Origin: Halobaculum sp. XH14
GTDB lineage: Archaea; Halobacteriota; Halobacteria; Halobacteriales; Haloferacaceae
Direction: 5' to 3'
NCBI RefSeq assembly: GCF_032116555.1
Contig: NZ_CP134949.1
Span: 186,001-250,000, forward strand
Length of the DNA stretch: 64,000 nucleotides
Part shown: positions 33,620 to 46,159 of the stretch, one piece after another
Layout of the letters: every line of letters begins with the position of its first letter
Numbering within the stretch: the stretch's first letter is position 1
Translations under genes and position numbers: made by a program
The notes under the pieces: generated by a model
Told to the model about the DNA's origin: nothing
Seen by the model: only the letters and a program-made list of their open reading frames with translations
The model's database searches: none

Positions 33620-36319
33620 ATGCCCAGTGGAGACTACGACCCCGAGGCCGTCGAGCCGAAGTGGCAGCGGCGCTGGGTCGAGACCGACACCTACGCCTAC
33701 GACGAGGACGCGGCGACGGACCCGAACACGACCTTCTCCATCGACACGCCGCCGCCGACCGTATCGGGCAGTCTCCACTGGGGCCACGTGTACGGCTCCA
33801 TCCTCCAGGACACCGTCGCGCGCTTCAACCGGATGAACGGCAAGGAGGTGTTCTTCCCGTTCGGCTACGACGACAACGGCATCGCCTCCGAGCGCCTGAC
33901 CGAGGACGAACTCGACGTCCGGCACCAGGACTACGAGCGTCGGGAGTTCCAGCAGCTCTGCCGCGAGGTCTGTGCGGAGTACGAGGCCGAGTTCACCGAG
34001 AAGATGCAGGAACTGGGCATCTCCATCGACTGGGACCAGACGTACCGGACCATCGAGCCGCGCGTCCAGCGGGTCTCACAGCTCTCTTTCATCGACCTCT
34101 ACGAGCAGGGCCGCGAGTACCGCGAGAAGGCGCCCGCCATCTGGTGTCCCGAGTGCGAGACGGCCATCTCGCAGGTCGAGACCGAGGACGACGAGCGGGA
34201 CAGCCACTTCCACGACGTCGAGTTCGTCACCGTCGACGGGACGGACGAGGACGGCGAGCCGTTCACCATCTCCACCACGCGGCCGGAGCTCCTGCCGGCC
34301 TGCGTCGCCGTGTTCGTCCACCCGGACGACGACGACAACCAGCACCTCGTCGGCGAGGAGGCACGGATTCCGCTGTTCGGCCAGGAGGTGCCGATCATCG
34401 CCGACGAGCGCGTCGACATGGAGACGGGCTCGGGCATCGTGATGTGCTGTACGTTCGGCGACCAGACCGACATCGAGTGGTACCAGGCCCACGACCTCGA
34501 CCTGCGCATCGCCATCGACGAGTCCGGACACATGACCGGCGTCGCCGAGGGGTACGAGGGGCTCGACTCCGACGAGGCGCGCGAGGCGATCGTCGCCGAC
34601 CTCGAGGCGGACGGCGCGCTGCTGGACCGGCGGGCGATCACCCACACCGTCAACGTCCACGAGCGCTGTGGCACTCCCGTCGAGTTCCTCGTCACCGAGC
34701 AGTGGTACGTGAAGATCCTCGACCGGACCGACGAGTACCTGCAGGCCGGCCGGGAGATGGAGTGGTTCCCCGACAAGATGTTCACGCGGTACGAACACTG
34801 GATCGAGGGGCTCCAGTGGGACTGGCTCATCTCGCGCCAGCGCTCCTCCGGCATCCCGTTCCCGGTGTGGTACTGCGGGGACTGCGGCGAGGTCGTCGTC
34901 GCCGAGAAGGCGGACCTGCCGGTCGACCCGCTGTCGGACGACCCGCCGGTGGAGACCTGCCCCGAGTGCGGTGGCGACGAGTTCGACCCGGAGGACGACG
35001 TGCTCGACACCTGGGCGACCTCGAGCCTGACGCCGCTCATCAACGCCGGGTGGGACTGGGTGCCCGAGGCGGCATCGGACGCCGCCGACGGTGGGGAGGG
35101 GAACTCGGAGGGATTCGAGATGGCCCGCCCCGAACTCTACCCGATGGACGTGCGCCCGCAGGGCCACGACATCATCAGCTTCTGGCTGTTCCACACGGTC
35201 ATCAAGTGCTACGAACACACCGGCGAGGTGCCGTTCGAGTCGACGATGATCAACGGGATGGTGCTCGACGAGAACCGCGAGAAGATGTCCAAGTCGAAGG
35301 GGAACGTCGTCGCGCCCGACGAAGTGCTGGCGAAGTACCCCGTCGACGCCGCGCGCTACTGGGCGACCGGCTCCGCGGTCGGGGACGACCTGCCGTACCA
35401 GGAGAAAGGCCTGCGCGCGGGCGAGAAGCTGATGCAGAAGCTCTGGAACGCCTCGAAGCTGGTCGACTCGCTCACGCCCGAATCGGACCCCGACCTCGCG
35501 CCCGGCGACTTGCGGGAACTCGACCGCTGGCTGCTCGCCGAACTCGACGACCTCGTCGACACCGTCACCGGCCAGTTCGAGGCGCGCGAGTTCTCGAAGG
35601 CCCGGGACGACCTCCGGAGCTTCTTCTGGCACACGTTCTGTGACGACTACCTCGAGGTGGCCAAGACGCGGGTCCGGGACGCCCACGACGACGACCCGGC
35701 CGCACAGTACACGCTTCGGGTCGCTCACCGGCGGTTCCTGAAGCTGTTCGCGCCGTTTCTCGCCCACGAGACGGAGGAGCTGTGGCAGGAACTCTACGCC
35801 GAGGCGGACGTGGCCGAGGGCGGCTCGGTCCACCGGACGGACTGGCCAGAGCCCCTGGAAATCGAGGCCGACCACGCGGCCGGTCGGACCGCCACCGCGG
35901 TCATCGGCGCGCTCCGGCGGTACAAGAGCGAGCGCGGCCTGCCGCTGAACGCCGAACTCGGGCGCGTCGAGGTGTGGGGCGAGGGCGACGTCGCCGCGTT
36001 CGCCGACGACGTGCGCGGGGTGATGAACGTCGCGGACCTCGACGTGCTCGCCGCGGAACCCGAAATCGAGACGGTCGTGACCGGCATCGACCTCGACTAC
36101 GCGCAGGTCGGCCCGCAGTTCGGCTCGAAGGTCGGCGACATCGACGCGGCCATCGCCGAGGGCGAGTACGAGGTCGCGGACGACGAACTGCACGTGGCGG
36201 GCGAGACGCTGGGTTCGGAGCTGTTCGAGGTGGAGCGCGACCGGCAGTACGCCGGCGAGGGCGACCTGCTGGAGGCCGAGGACGCGGTGGTCATCGTCCA
36301 CGGGGCCGCCGAGAACTGA
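33620..36319 (+). CDS. valS: Valyl-tRNA synthetase
   Basis: The 899-residue class I synthetase charges tRNA-Val. It has the HIGH-type motif HWGH (residues 53-56, in SGSLHWGHVYGS), the editing domain with STTRPELLPACVAVFVHP, a zinc-ribbon CGDCGEVVV...CPECGG within the catalytic part, the KMSKSKG loop at about 555 and a C-terminal anticodon domain. It is of archaeal type, with no coiled-coil tail as in bacteria. The single gene has its own promoter and no operon partner. Confidence 0.97.
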   Translation: MPSGDYDPEAVEPKWQRRWVETDTYAYDEDAATDPNTTFSIDTPPPTVSGSLHWGHVYGSILQDTVARFNRMNGKEVFFPFGYDDNGIASERLTEDELDVRHQDYERREFQQLCREVCAEYEAEFTEKMQELGISIDWDQTYRTIEPRVQRVSQLSFIDLYEQGREYREKAPAIWCPECETAISQVETEDDERDSHFHDVEFVTVDGTDEDGEPFTISTTRPELLPACVAVFVHPDDDDNQHLVGEEARIPLFGQEVPIIADERVDMETGSGIVMCCTFGDQTDIEWYQAHDLDLRIAIDESGHMTGVAEGYEGLDSDEAREAIVADLEADGALLDRRAITHTVNVHERCGTPVEFLVTEQWYVKILDRTDEYLQAGREMEWFPDKMFTRYEHWIEGLQWDWLISRQRSSGIPFPVWYCGDCGEVVVAEKADLPVDPLSDDPPVETCPECGGDEFDPEDDVLDTWATSSLTPLINAGWDWVPEAASDAADGGEGNSEGFEMARPELYPMDVRPQGHDIISFWLFHTVIKCYEHTGEVPFESTMINGMVLDENREKMSKSKGNVVAPDEVLAKYPVDAARYWATGSAVGDDLPYQEKGLRAGEKLMQKLWNASKLVDSLTPESDPDLAPGDLRELDRWLLAELDDLVDTVTGQFEAREFSKARDDLRSFFWHTFCDDYLEVAKTRVRDAHDDDPAAQYTLRVAHRRFLKLFAPFLAHETEELWQELYAEADVAEGGSVHRTDWPEPLEIEADHAAGRTATAVIGALRRYKSERGLPLNAELGRVEVWGEGDVAAFADDVRGVMNVADLDVLAAEPEIETVVTGIDLDYAQVGPQFGSKVGDIDAAIAEGEYEVADDELHVAGETLGSELFEVERDRQYAGEGDLLEAEDAVVIVHGAAEN

Positions 36320-36357
36320 GTCCGCGCCACGAAGCGCCCGTCTACTCCCTTGCTTCT

Positions 36358-37416
36358 CTACTCCAGGTCGACGCCCACGGCGTCCCCGATCGAGTCGAAC
36401 CCGTCGCGTTCCAACAGTTCGAGCAGTCCCTCGTTTATCTCGCGGGCGAGGCTCGGCCCCTCGTAGACGAGTGCGGTGTACAGTTGCACCACGCTCGCAC
36501 CTGCCCGGACCTTCCGGTAGGCTCCCTCGGCGTCCGAGATACCGCCGACACCGACGACGGGCACGTCGGTTCGTTCGGCGATGAAGCGAACGAGCGAACT
36601 CGCCCGCTCCTCGATCGGTTCTCCGGAGAGCCCCCCCGACTCCGCGCGGTTCGGGCTCCGGAGCGAGTCGGGGCGCTCGGTCGTCGTGTTCGTGGCGATG
36701 ACGCCGTCGAGGTCGAGGTCGTCGACGACCGCGAGCGCCTCCTCGATCGCCGGGCGCGGGAGATCCGGCGAGAACTTGACGAGCAGCGGGTCGGCGCCGG
36801 CGTCACGGAGTTCGCCGAGGATCGCCTCCAGCGCGTCGCGGTTCTGGAGCGAGCGCAGGCCGGGCGTGTTGGGGCTGGAGACGTTGACCGCGACGTAGTC
36901 GGCGTGTTCGCCCACGCGCTCGTAGGTGTACAGGTAGTCCGACGGGGCGTCCTCCAGGGGGATCGACTTCGACTTGCCGACGTTGACGCCGACCGGGACG
37001 TCCGGGAGTTCGCCGGCGGCGAGGCGGTCGCCGATGGCGTCCGCGCCGTCGTTGTTGAACCCCATCCGGTTGATCAGCGCGCGGTCCTCCGCCAGTCGGA
37101 AGAGGCGCGGGCGCGGGTTGCCGGCCTGCCTCTCGGCGGTGACGCCGCCGACCTCGACGTGACCGAAGCCGAGCGCCGCGAGGAAGCGCGGGACGTGCGC
37201 GTTCTTGTCGAACCCGGCGGCGACGCCGACCGGCGTGGGGAACGAACAGCCGAACGCCTCGGTCCGGAGCCGCTCGTCGGTCACGACGTAGCGGCCGCGT
37301 ACGGCGTCCTCCACGGGCGTCCCCTGTGCGGCCCGCATGAGCCGTGCGGTCACGCCGTGGGCCGTCTCCGGCGGGAGCGCGAACAGCGCCGGTTTCGCGA
37401 GGTCGTACGGCTTCAT
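36358..37416 (-). CDS. pyrD: Dihydroorotate dehydrogenase (quinone, class 2)
   Basis: The 352-residue flavoprotein oxidises dihydroorotate to orotate and passes electrons to membrane quinones. The N-terminal helical part FALPPETAHGVTARLM is the membrane-contact extension of class 2 enzymes. GVAAGFDKNA, NRMGFNNDG, the catalytic-serine motif VNVSSPNTPGLR, and VGVGGISDAEGAYRKVRAGA for FMN phosphate follow. The length is normal. It is convergent with valS. Confidence 0.96.
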   Translation of the reverse strand: MKPYDLAKPALFALPPETAHGVTARLMRAAQGTPVEDAVRGRYVVTDERLRTEAFGCSFPTPVGVAAGFDKNAHVPRFLAALGFGHVEVGGVTAERQAGNPRPRLFRLAEDRALINRMGFNNDGADAIGDRLAAGELPDVPVGVNVGKSKSIPLEDAPSDYLYTYERVGEHADYVAVNVSSPNTPGLRSLQNRDALEAILGELRDAGADPLLVKFSPDLPRPAIEEALAVVDDLDLDGVIATNTTTERPDSLRSPNRAESGGLSGEPIEERASSLVRFIAERTDVPVVGVGGISDAEGAYRKVRAGASVVQLYTALVYEGPSLAREINEGLLELLERDGFDSIGDAVGVDLE

Positions 37417-37465
37417 CGGCCGAAGCCACGGCTGGCCGGGGTTTCAAATCGCCGGAACGCTCGTC

Positions 37466-37663
37466 TCAGAAGTCGTGTTCGACCTCGTCGGGGTCCGCAG
37501 CCTGGATGATGATCTTCCCGTCCCGGACCCGCACGAACACCTCGTCGCCGATTTCGAGGCCCGCGACGGCGAGTTCGTCCTCGTGGAGGTTCACGTGGAC
37601 GTTGTGGTACTCGCCGTTCTCGTCCTTAGCGCCACTCGGGCTGAGCGTCTTTTTCCGGACCAT
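37466..37663 (-). CDS. AbrB/SpoVT-like small DNA-binding protein
   Basis: A 65-residue protein of the swapped-hairpin AbrB/MazE type: HVNLHEDELAVAGLEIGDEVFVRVRDGKIIIQ has the LxxxELxxxGLxxGDxVxV pattern, although the N-terminal strand differs from classical AbrB. The basic start MVRKKTLSPSGAK is common in haloarchaea. It may be a chromatin-like or antitoxin-type DNA binder; no toxin gene is beside it. It lies just upstream of pyrD on the same strand, 49 bp apart. Confidence 0.75.
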   Translation of the reverse strand: MVRKKTLSPSGAKDENGEYHNVHVNLHEDELAVAGLEIGDEVFVRVRDGKIIIQAADPDEVEHDF

Positions 37664-37852
37664 CGGCTTGTGTTACACCACGCTTCGCCGCACGGAATAC
37701 ATAAGTGTTGTTTCCGGCACGAAGCCGCCTCACGGCGCGCGCGAGGTTCCACGGCCGAATCACCCCGGCGTCACCACCGGGTTTTCGACCCGAATCGACG
37801 GACGGCTCCTCCCTACTACTAAAGCCTTTCTTCGGATAGCCCTCACTTCCCC

Positions 37853-37902
37853 GATATATTTATAACACAGTGTGTGCTGCCGTCACATGGAGGCGAAAAA
37901 CC
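37853..37902 (+). promoter_or_regulatory. Promoter and Shine-Dalgarno site of the MC1 gene
   Basis: TATATTTATAA at 37853-37863 is the strongest TATA-like run of the region. It implies a transcript start near 37886 and a short leader carrying GGAGGCG at 37889-37895, 7 nt before the ATG. Use of a Shine-Dalgarno sequence is notable because many genes here look leaderless. The 239 bp from 37664 hold no other gene. Confidence 0.65.
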
Positions 37903-38211
37903 ATGGTACGCGAGGACGGTAAGCGAAATTTCGCACTGCGCGAGACTGACGGGGACGAGGAGAGCGTCTACTCGGGGAACACTCCCCGACAGGCGGCGCT
38001 GAAGGCTGCCCGACGTCTCGACCCGGCCAGTTCCGAGGACGAGGCGTCGGGGACGGAGCTCCGTCTCCGCGAGAAGGGAACCGACAAGGTCCATATCTAC
38101 GACGGCTGGGCCTGGCGCGAGTCGGCTCCCGACAACAAACCCGACTGGATGCCCGGCGAGATCACCGAGGCGAACGTCTCGAAGAAGGGCATCGAGCATC
38201 TCGAGAGTTAG
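37903..38211 (+). CDS. Chromosomal protein MC1
   Basis: The 102-residue protein belongs to the archaeal MC1 family of DNA-bending chromosomal proteins. KRNFALRETDGDEESVYSGN, TPRQAALKAARRLDP, and HIYDGWAWRES are the family core; MC1 binds DNA as a monomer and introduces a sharp bend. It is shifted to acidic residues as in other haloarchaea. ATG at 37903 is chosen since it follows a good Shine-Dalgarno and matches the family start. It is transcribed towards the rRNA operon. Confidence 0.94.
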   Translation: MVREDGKRNFALRETDGDEESVYSGNTPRQAALKAARRLDPASSEDEASGTELRLREKGTDKVHIYDGWAWRESAPDNKPDWMPGEITEANVSKKGIEHLES

Positions 38212-38495
38212 CCGCCCGATCTAGTTGTTCTTTGCGTACGTGTGCGAGCCGACCCAGCAGCAGCGTAGTCGAGGCCGCCGGGACGGCGGGCGAGTCGCTC
38301 GCAGTAGTCCGTTAGCCTGCCAGTTCGTTCGTCGGCCCGGACCGGATACGTCGCTCTGCGAGGGCGTTCGTTCCACGGGGCTGGATACTTCGACCGGTTT
38401 CCCCCGCGTATCCTGCAGCGGCTTGCATCGTACACGGTTCTCTATGGGTCGTCCCCCCGTGAAACCGCATGACGGGGTGGCGATGAAACGACGGC

Positions 38496-38790
38496 CTTTT
38501 ACGTACCCCTGCCATCCGAATGAATGCGAAGGTCGCACGGGACGCACCCGGGCGACACGGCACGCCCTTCCGGGGCGATGTCGAAGCTCATCCGACGCCC
38601 TTATGTACTCCTGGGCAGTTCGATATGAACGTGAATGGCAGACCCCGTCGGGGTGACGCCAGGACCGTTCCGACGCCCTTAAGTGTAACAGGGGACTCGG
38701 ATGGAATGCGAAAGACACAGTGCGAATCCGTCCGGTTCACAGCCGGACGAGTTCGCCGGCTTCGATCAGGTTCGAAGGGCTTATGTCCTT
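38496..38790 (+). promoter_or_regulatory. Four tandem rRNA operon promoters
   Basis: Repeated boxes of the type CGACGCCCTTAAGT occur at about 38497 (TTTTACGT), 38601 (TTATGTA), 38679 (TTAAGTGTAA) and 38781 (TTATGTCC), at spacings of about 104, 78 and 102 bp. Each is preceded by a TCCGAC/TTCGAA-like word and followed by a similar GAATGCGAA or GTGAATGG stretch, so each repeat seems to be a full promoter unit. Such multiple rRNA promoters are known from Halobacterium. The space 38212-38495 holds no gene I can support. Confidence 0.8.
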
Positions 38791-38865
38791 CCCGGGCCTT
38801 GGTTGAAATCCGTAAGAAATGAGGATTCCGCCCCTGCGGTCCGCCGCAAGACGGTATCTGATGTT

Positions 38866-38902
38866 AGCCTCGATAGTTCGGTGATACCCGATCGGTATCA
38901 CC
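38866..38902 (+). ncRNA. 5' arm of the 16S processing stem
   Basis: Bases 38866-38883 (AGCCTCGATAGTTCGGTG) pair with 40574-40594 downstream of 16S, leaving a small bulge typical of a bulge-helix-bulge cut by the archaeal splicing endonuclease. The overlapping stretch 38880-38902 also forms a local hairpin with 9-bp arms GGTGATACC/GGTATCACC. Confidence 0.7.
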
Positions 38903-39036
38903 GAGCTCGGACCACGCAATACAGCGGATCGCATCTTCGGATGTGATCCATTGGTGATTCACGTCTTACGACGTGATCTTGGTGAACCACGTTTCACGAC
39001 GTGATTCCCGCCACCCCGCTCCCTTACGGGAGCGAC

Positions 39037-40508
<1,472 letters not shown>

Positions 40509-40573
40509 ACAGACCGGGACCAGGGCGACGCCCTGGCCCACTTCGCTTGGTCCGGCTCGTGACGCCGATCGGG

Positions 40574-40594
40574 CACCTTCGAACTATCGAGGCT
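40574..40594 (+). ncRNA. 3' arm of the 16S processing stem
   Basis: CGAACTATCGAGGCT at 40580-40594, together with the preceding CACC, pairs with 38866-38883. It lies between 16S and tRNA-Ala and completes the pre-16S stem. A further hairpin GGGCG/CGCCC near 40524 is in the spacer. Confidence 0.68.
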
Positions 40595-40612
40595 GTTCAC
40601 CCCATCCGGGGT

Positions 40613-40684
40613 GGGCCCATAGCTCAGCGGTAGAGTGCCTCCTTTGCAAGGAGGATGCCCTGGGTTCGAATCCCAGTGGGTCCA
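40613..40684 (+). tRNA. tRNA-Ala (UGC)
   Basis: GGGCCCA pairs with TGGGTCC, the anticodon stem CCTCC/GGAGG encloses TTTGCAA (anticodon TGC), and GGTTCGAATCC forms the T loop. The discriminator is A and CCA is not encoded. It is the usual spacer tRNA between 16S and 23S in haloarchaea. Confidence 0.97.
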
Positions 40685-40840
40685 TGTCCTCGGGGTTCGT
40701 CGTGAACCGCTCCCCTTAAGTGTGGGACGGCGCTACGACGTAATCCCGAAGCAAGACCGATGCACCATCCCGCGAGAGCGCGGTTGGGAAGGGTCGAACA
40801 CGGCCGTGGAAGACACCACGACGTGTGATGAGACCGTGTG

Positions 40841-40879
40841 TACGTGCAATCCAGACGCCCACTGGACCCGTTCATCGGG
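40841..40879 (+). ncRNA. 5' arm of the 23S processing stem
   Basis: TACGTGCAATCCAG, then ACGCC and TGGACCCGTTCA, pair in order with TGAACGGGTCCA, GGCGT and CTGGATTGCACGTA in 43822-43864. The stem with interruptions resembles the bulge-helix-bulge processing site of haloarchaeal pre-23S. Confidence 0.75.
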
Positions 40880-40899
40880 TTTCAGTGATCACACATCAA

Positions 40900-43815
<2,916 letters not shown>

Positions 43816-43821
43816 GCACTG

Positions 43822-43864
43822 CGACCCGTGAACGGGTCCAGGCGTTAACTGGATTGCACGTACA
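43822..43864 (+). ncRNA. 3' arm of the 23S processing stem
   Basis: This segment, between 23S and 5S, is complementary to 40841-40879: ACCCG, TGAACGGGTCCA, GGCGT and CTGGATTGCACGTA pair in turn with the upstream arm. Confidence 0.75.
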
Positions 43865-43919
43865 TTACGGTCTCCGACCGACGCAGGCGTTACATCGGAT
43901 CGTTCCCGATGGTCGGCCT

Positions 43920-44041
43920 CAAGGCGGCCACAGCGGCGGGGAAACACCCGTACCCATCCCGAACACGGTAGTTAAGTCCGCCAGCGTTCCGGCGAGTACT
44001 GGAGTGCGAGAGCCTCTGGAAAAGCTGGTTCGCCGCCTACC
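43920..44041 (+). rRNA. 5S ribosomal RNA
   Basis: GGCGGC near the 5' end pairs with GCCGCC near the 3' end. CCGTACCCATCCCGAACACG and GGCGAGTACTGGAGTGCG are the conserved archaeal 5S segments. About 122 nt; the ends could shift by one or two bases. Confidence 0.95.
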
Positions 44042-44058
44042 ACTCATACATCATTCGA

Positions 44059-44095
44059 AGCCCACCAGCACCGCGCTGGTGGGCTTTCTTCATTT
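44059..44095 (+). terminator. Hairpin terminator after 5S rRNA
   Basis: AGCCCACCAGC (44059-44069) and GCTGGTGGGCT (44075-44085) form a perfect 11-bp stem with a 5-nt loop, followed by TTCTTCATTT. This looks like a factor-independent terminator and separates the rRNA transcript from tRNA-Cys. Confidence 0.65.
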
Positions 44096-44130
44096 ACGGA
44101 GACGACCGGAAATCCGGTGAATCCGCTAGG

Positions 44131-44136
44131 CTTAAG
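44131..44136 (+). promoter_or_regulatory. TATA box of tRNA-Cys
   Basis: CTTAAG lies 27 to 32 bp before the tRNA 5' end. Together with the hairpin at 44059 this suggests that tRNA-Cys is transcribed on its own. Confidence 0.5.
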
Positions 44137-44162
44137 CGCCACAGTCGTCTCCCTTCGCACGC

Positions 44163-44238
44163 GCCAAGGTGGCAGAGTTCGGCCATACGCATCTCCCTGC
44201 AGAGGAGAATCACGCCGGTTCAAATCCGGTCCTTGGCT
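44163..44238 (+). tRNA. tRNA-Cys (GCA)
   Basis: GCCAAGG pairs with CCTTGGC, the anticodon stem TCTCC/GGAGA encloses CTGCAGA (anticodon GCA), and GGTTCAAATCC is the T loop. The discriminator is T (U73), the usual identity base for tRNA-Cys. CCA is not encoded. Last gene of the rRNA locus in haloarchaea. Confidence 0.96.
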
Positions 44239-44411
44239 CTCCTTCACGAACCATACGGTAGCGACGGCCGCGCCAATCGGCACCCACGCAACCGCACCCC
44301 GGTAGCGCACGCTGAATCTCGCACGACTCGACGAACGCACAGTGACCGATCAAACCACGATTTGAGCTTTCGTCGGTTTTAGTCGCTCCCGTCCGGTAGC
44401 CGGGAACGCGA

Positions 44412-44936
44412 ATGAACGCCCCAGTTGGTCCTCGACCCGCACGAATCGTCCTCCTCACAACGCTCCTCCTCGGCACGGTGCTCGGCGGGACGGCCGCCGG
44501 GGCGGGCCAGTCCGACTCGGTCTCGCTCGCCGCGGAGAACGGTTCCGTGATCGTCCACGCGACCGACGAGGCGACGGTCCATGGCACGGCCGACCTCCCG
44601 GAGGAAACGGAACTGTCCGTCGGGATTCGATCCGCCGGCGACACCGACCCACAGTTCTTCAAGTCCGCGACCGCGACGGTCGGTCCCGACGGAACCTTCA
44701 GCGCGACGTTCGACCTGGCCGAACTGTCCGCCGGCGACGAGTTCACGGTGACCGTCAGCGACGGCAACTCGACGATCGCCGAGTCCGACGGGCGGATCCT
44801 CGCGCCCGGCGCGACCGTCACGCCGGGAGCGACCGAGGGAGACACCGTGACGAGCCTCCCCGGGTTCGGCGTTCCGGTGGCGGTGACGGCGCTGCTCGCC
44901 CTCGCTGGGCTCGCAGGGCTTGCTCGACGGCGATAA
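44412..44936 (+). CDS. Secreted PGF-CTERM surface protein
   Basis: The 174-residue protein has a Sec signal (IVLLTTLLLGTVLGGTAAGAG), an acidic beta-rich extracellular domain (about 33-130), a Thr-containing linker, and a C-terminal PGFGVPVAVTALLALAGLAG helix with basic tail ARRR. PGF followed by a helix and Arg cluster is the PGF-CTERM signal cut and lipid-modified by archaeosortase A. The middle domain with VHGTADLPEETELSVGIRS resembles the beta-sandwich found near the C-terminus of haloarchaeal surface proteins (BGTF-like). A compact cell-surface protein of unknown role. Confidence 0.85.
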   Translation: MNAPVGPRPARIVLLTTLLLGTVLGGTAAGAGQSDSVSLAAENGSVIVHATDEATVHGTADLPEETELSVGIRSAGDTDPQFFKSATATVGPDGTFSATFDLAELSAGDEFTVTVSDGNSTIAESDGRILAPGATVTPGATEGDTVTSLPGFGVPVAVTALLALAGLAGLARRR

Positions 44937-45038
44937 TTCGGTTCGGACCGTCCGGTCGACACAGACGGGTCGTCGGTCCCCGCCGCCCTCGCACAATGTT
45001 TATCCCACTCGGGTCCCTCGCCAGTGCCAACGATTCCC

Positions 45039-45479
45039 ATGGAAGTGAGTGGCTTCGTACTCAGCGGAATCCTGACCGGGCTGTTCCTCCTCGGGACGGT
45101 CCTCGTCCTCGCGCGGAACCGGGACTGGCGGGCCTACTCGGCCTCCGGCGGCGGGAACGGCGCGATCGAGACGCTCGAACGGGTGGCCGGGAGCCCCACC
45201 ACGTGGATCGGCGGGTTCCTCCTCCTGACGTTCGGGCTCGGGTTCGGCACGCTGGTGGTCGTCGGCGGGCTCGCGGTGCCCGCGAGCGTTCAGGGCGTGG
45301 CCGGGGGCGTGATGGCCGGACTCGTCCTGGCCGCGCTCGCGGTCTACACGTTCCTCGGCGTCTACCAGTCGATCCGCTACCGCGGGCTCTACCGCTCGCA
45401 GGCGGTCGCGGCCGGCGTCTGGGTCGTCGCGACGCTCGCGGTCGGCGGGCTCGCGGTGATGCTGCTCACGGCGGGGTGA
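45039..45479 (+). CDS. Four-helix membrane protein, first gene of a membrane operon
   Basis: The 146-residue protein has four hydrophobic helices (about 4-24, 56-76, 85-105, 120-142) with a soluble loop RNRDWRAYSASGGG after the first. I do not recognise a function. It is followed after 2 bp by the next membrane gene. TTTATC at 44999 is the likely TATA box; a leaderless start at GTG 45024 (five more residues) is also possible. Confidence 0.7.
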   Translation: MEVSGFVLSGILTGLFLLGTVLVLARNRDWRAYSASGGGNGAIETLERVAGSPTTWIGGFLLLTFGLGFGTLVVVGGLAVPASVQGVAGGVMAGLVLAALAVYTFLGVYQSIRYRGLYRSQAVAAGVWVVATLAVGGLAVMLLTAG

Positions 45480-45481
45480 CA

Positions 45482-46159
45482 GTGACCGCGACGCTCGACC
45501 GGCTGGCCGATCTGGAGCTCCGCCACCGGCACGGCTGGCTGCTGGGGCTCGTGGCGCTGGAACTGCTCTCGGCGGTCGCCTACTTCGGACTCACCTCGGC
45601 CCAGGTCACGAGCGTCAGGTACGTCGTCTACCCGTTCGTCTGGATCACGGTCGGCGTCTGGGCGGTCACGGCCGTCGACGTCTCCGCCGACGCGCCCCGG
45701 AGCCACCGCGTCGCCGCCGCCGTCCTCGCGGCCGCCTACTTCCTCGTGCTCGCGTGGCTCGCCGGCCTCGTCTCGGTGTACTCGCTCGGCCCCGGCCACA
45801 GCCACAGCCACCTCAACGGCCTCCAGGTCGCGATGGTCCAGCCCGGCTGGGGGCCGCGCGTCGCCTACGTCACGCACGTGTTCCACGTGTACTTCGTCCC
45901 GTACCGCGCCATCGGCTTCCTGGCGCTCGCGTACCTCGTGTACGCGACCGTCCTCGACGCGACGGGCGCGGCGCTCTCGGGGGCGCTCGGGCTGGTCGCC
46001 TGTGTCGGCTGCACGTTCCCCATCGTCGCCGGCCTCGCCGCGGGCGTCGTCGGCCCGGGCGTCGCGGCGGCGGTGACCGACTACTCGGTGGACCTCTCGA
46101 CCGCGGTGTTCCTCGCGGCCGTGGCCCTCCTCGTCGTCCGCCCGGGGTTCCGAACGTGA
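45482..46159 (+). CDS. Multi-pass membrane protein with His-rich loop and CxxC
   Basis: The 225-residue protein starts at GTG 45482. It has about six helices. Between helices lies PGHSHSHLNGLQ, with three nearby His, and the loop WGPRVAYVTHVFHVYFVPYR; one helix carries ACVGCTFPIVAG with a CxxC. Such His and Cys pairs suggest metal (perhaps copper) or haem contacts. It corresponds to a haloarchaeal family of unknown function (DUF7546 by recollection). The next gene's GTG overlaps its stop, so the operon is tightly coupled. Confidence 0.72.
   Translation: MTATLDRLADLELRHRHGWLLGLVALELLSAVAYFGLTSAQVTSVRYVVYPFVWITVGVWAVTAVDVSADAPRSHRVAAAVLAAAYFLVLAWLAGLVSVYSLGPGHSHSHLNGLQVAMVQPGWGPRVAYVTHVFHVYFVPYRAIGFLALAYLVYATVLDATGAALSGALGLVACVGCTFPIVAGLAAGVVGPGVAAAVTDYSVDLSTAVFLAAVALLVVRPGFRT

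Noticed and set aside
33294-33836. 180-codon frame before and into valS
   Set aside because: Covers copy F and overlaps the valS start out of frame; Arg/Thr/Pro-rich translation.
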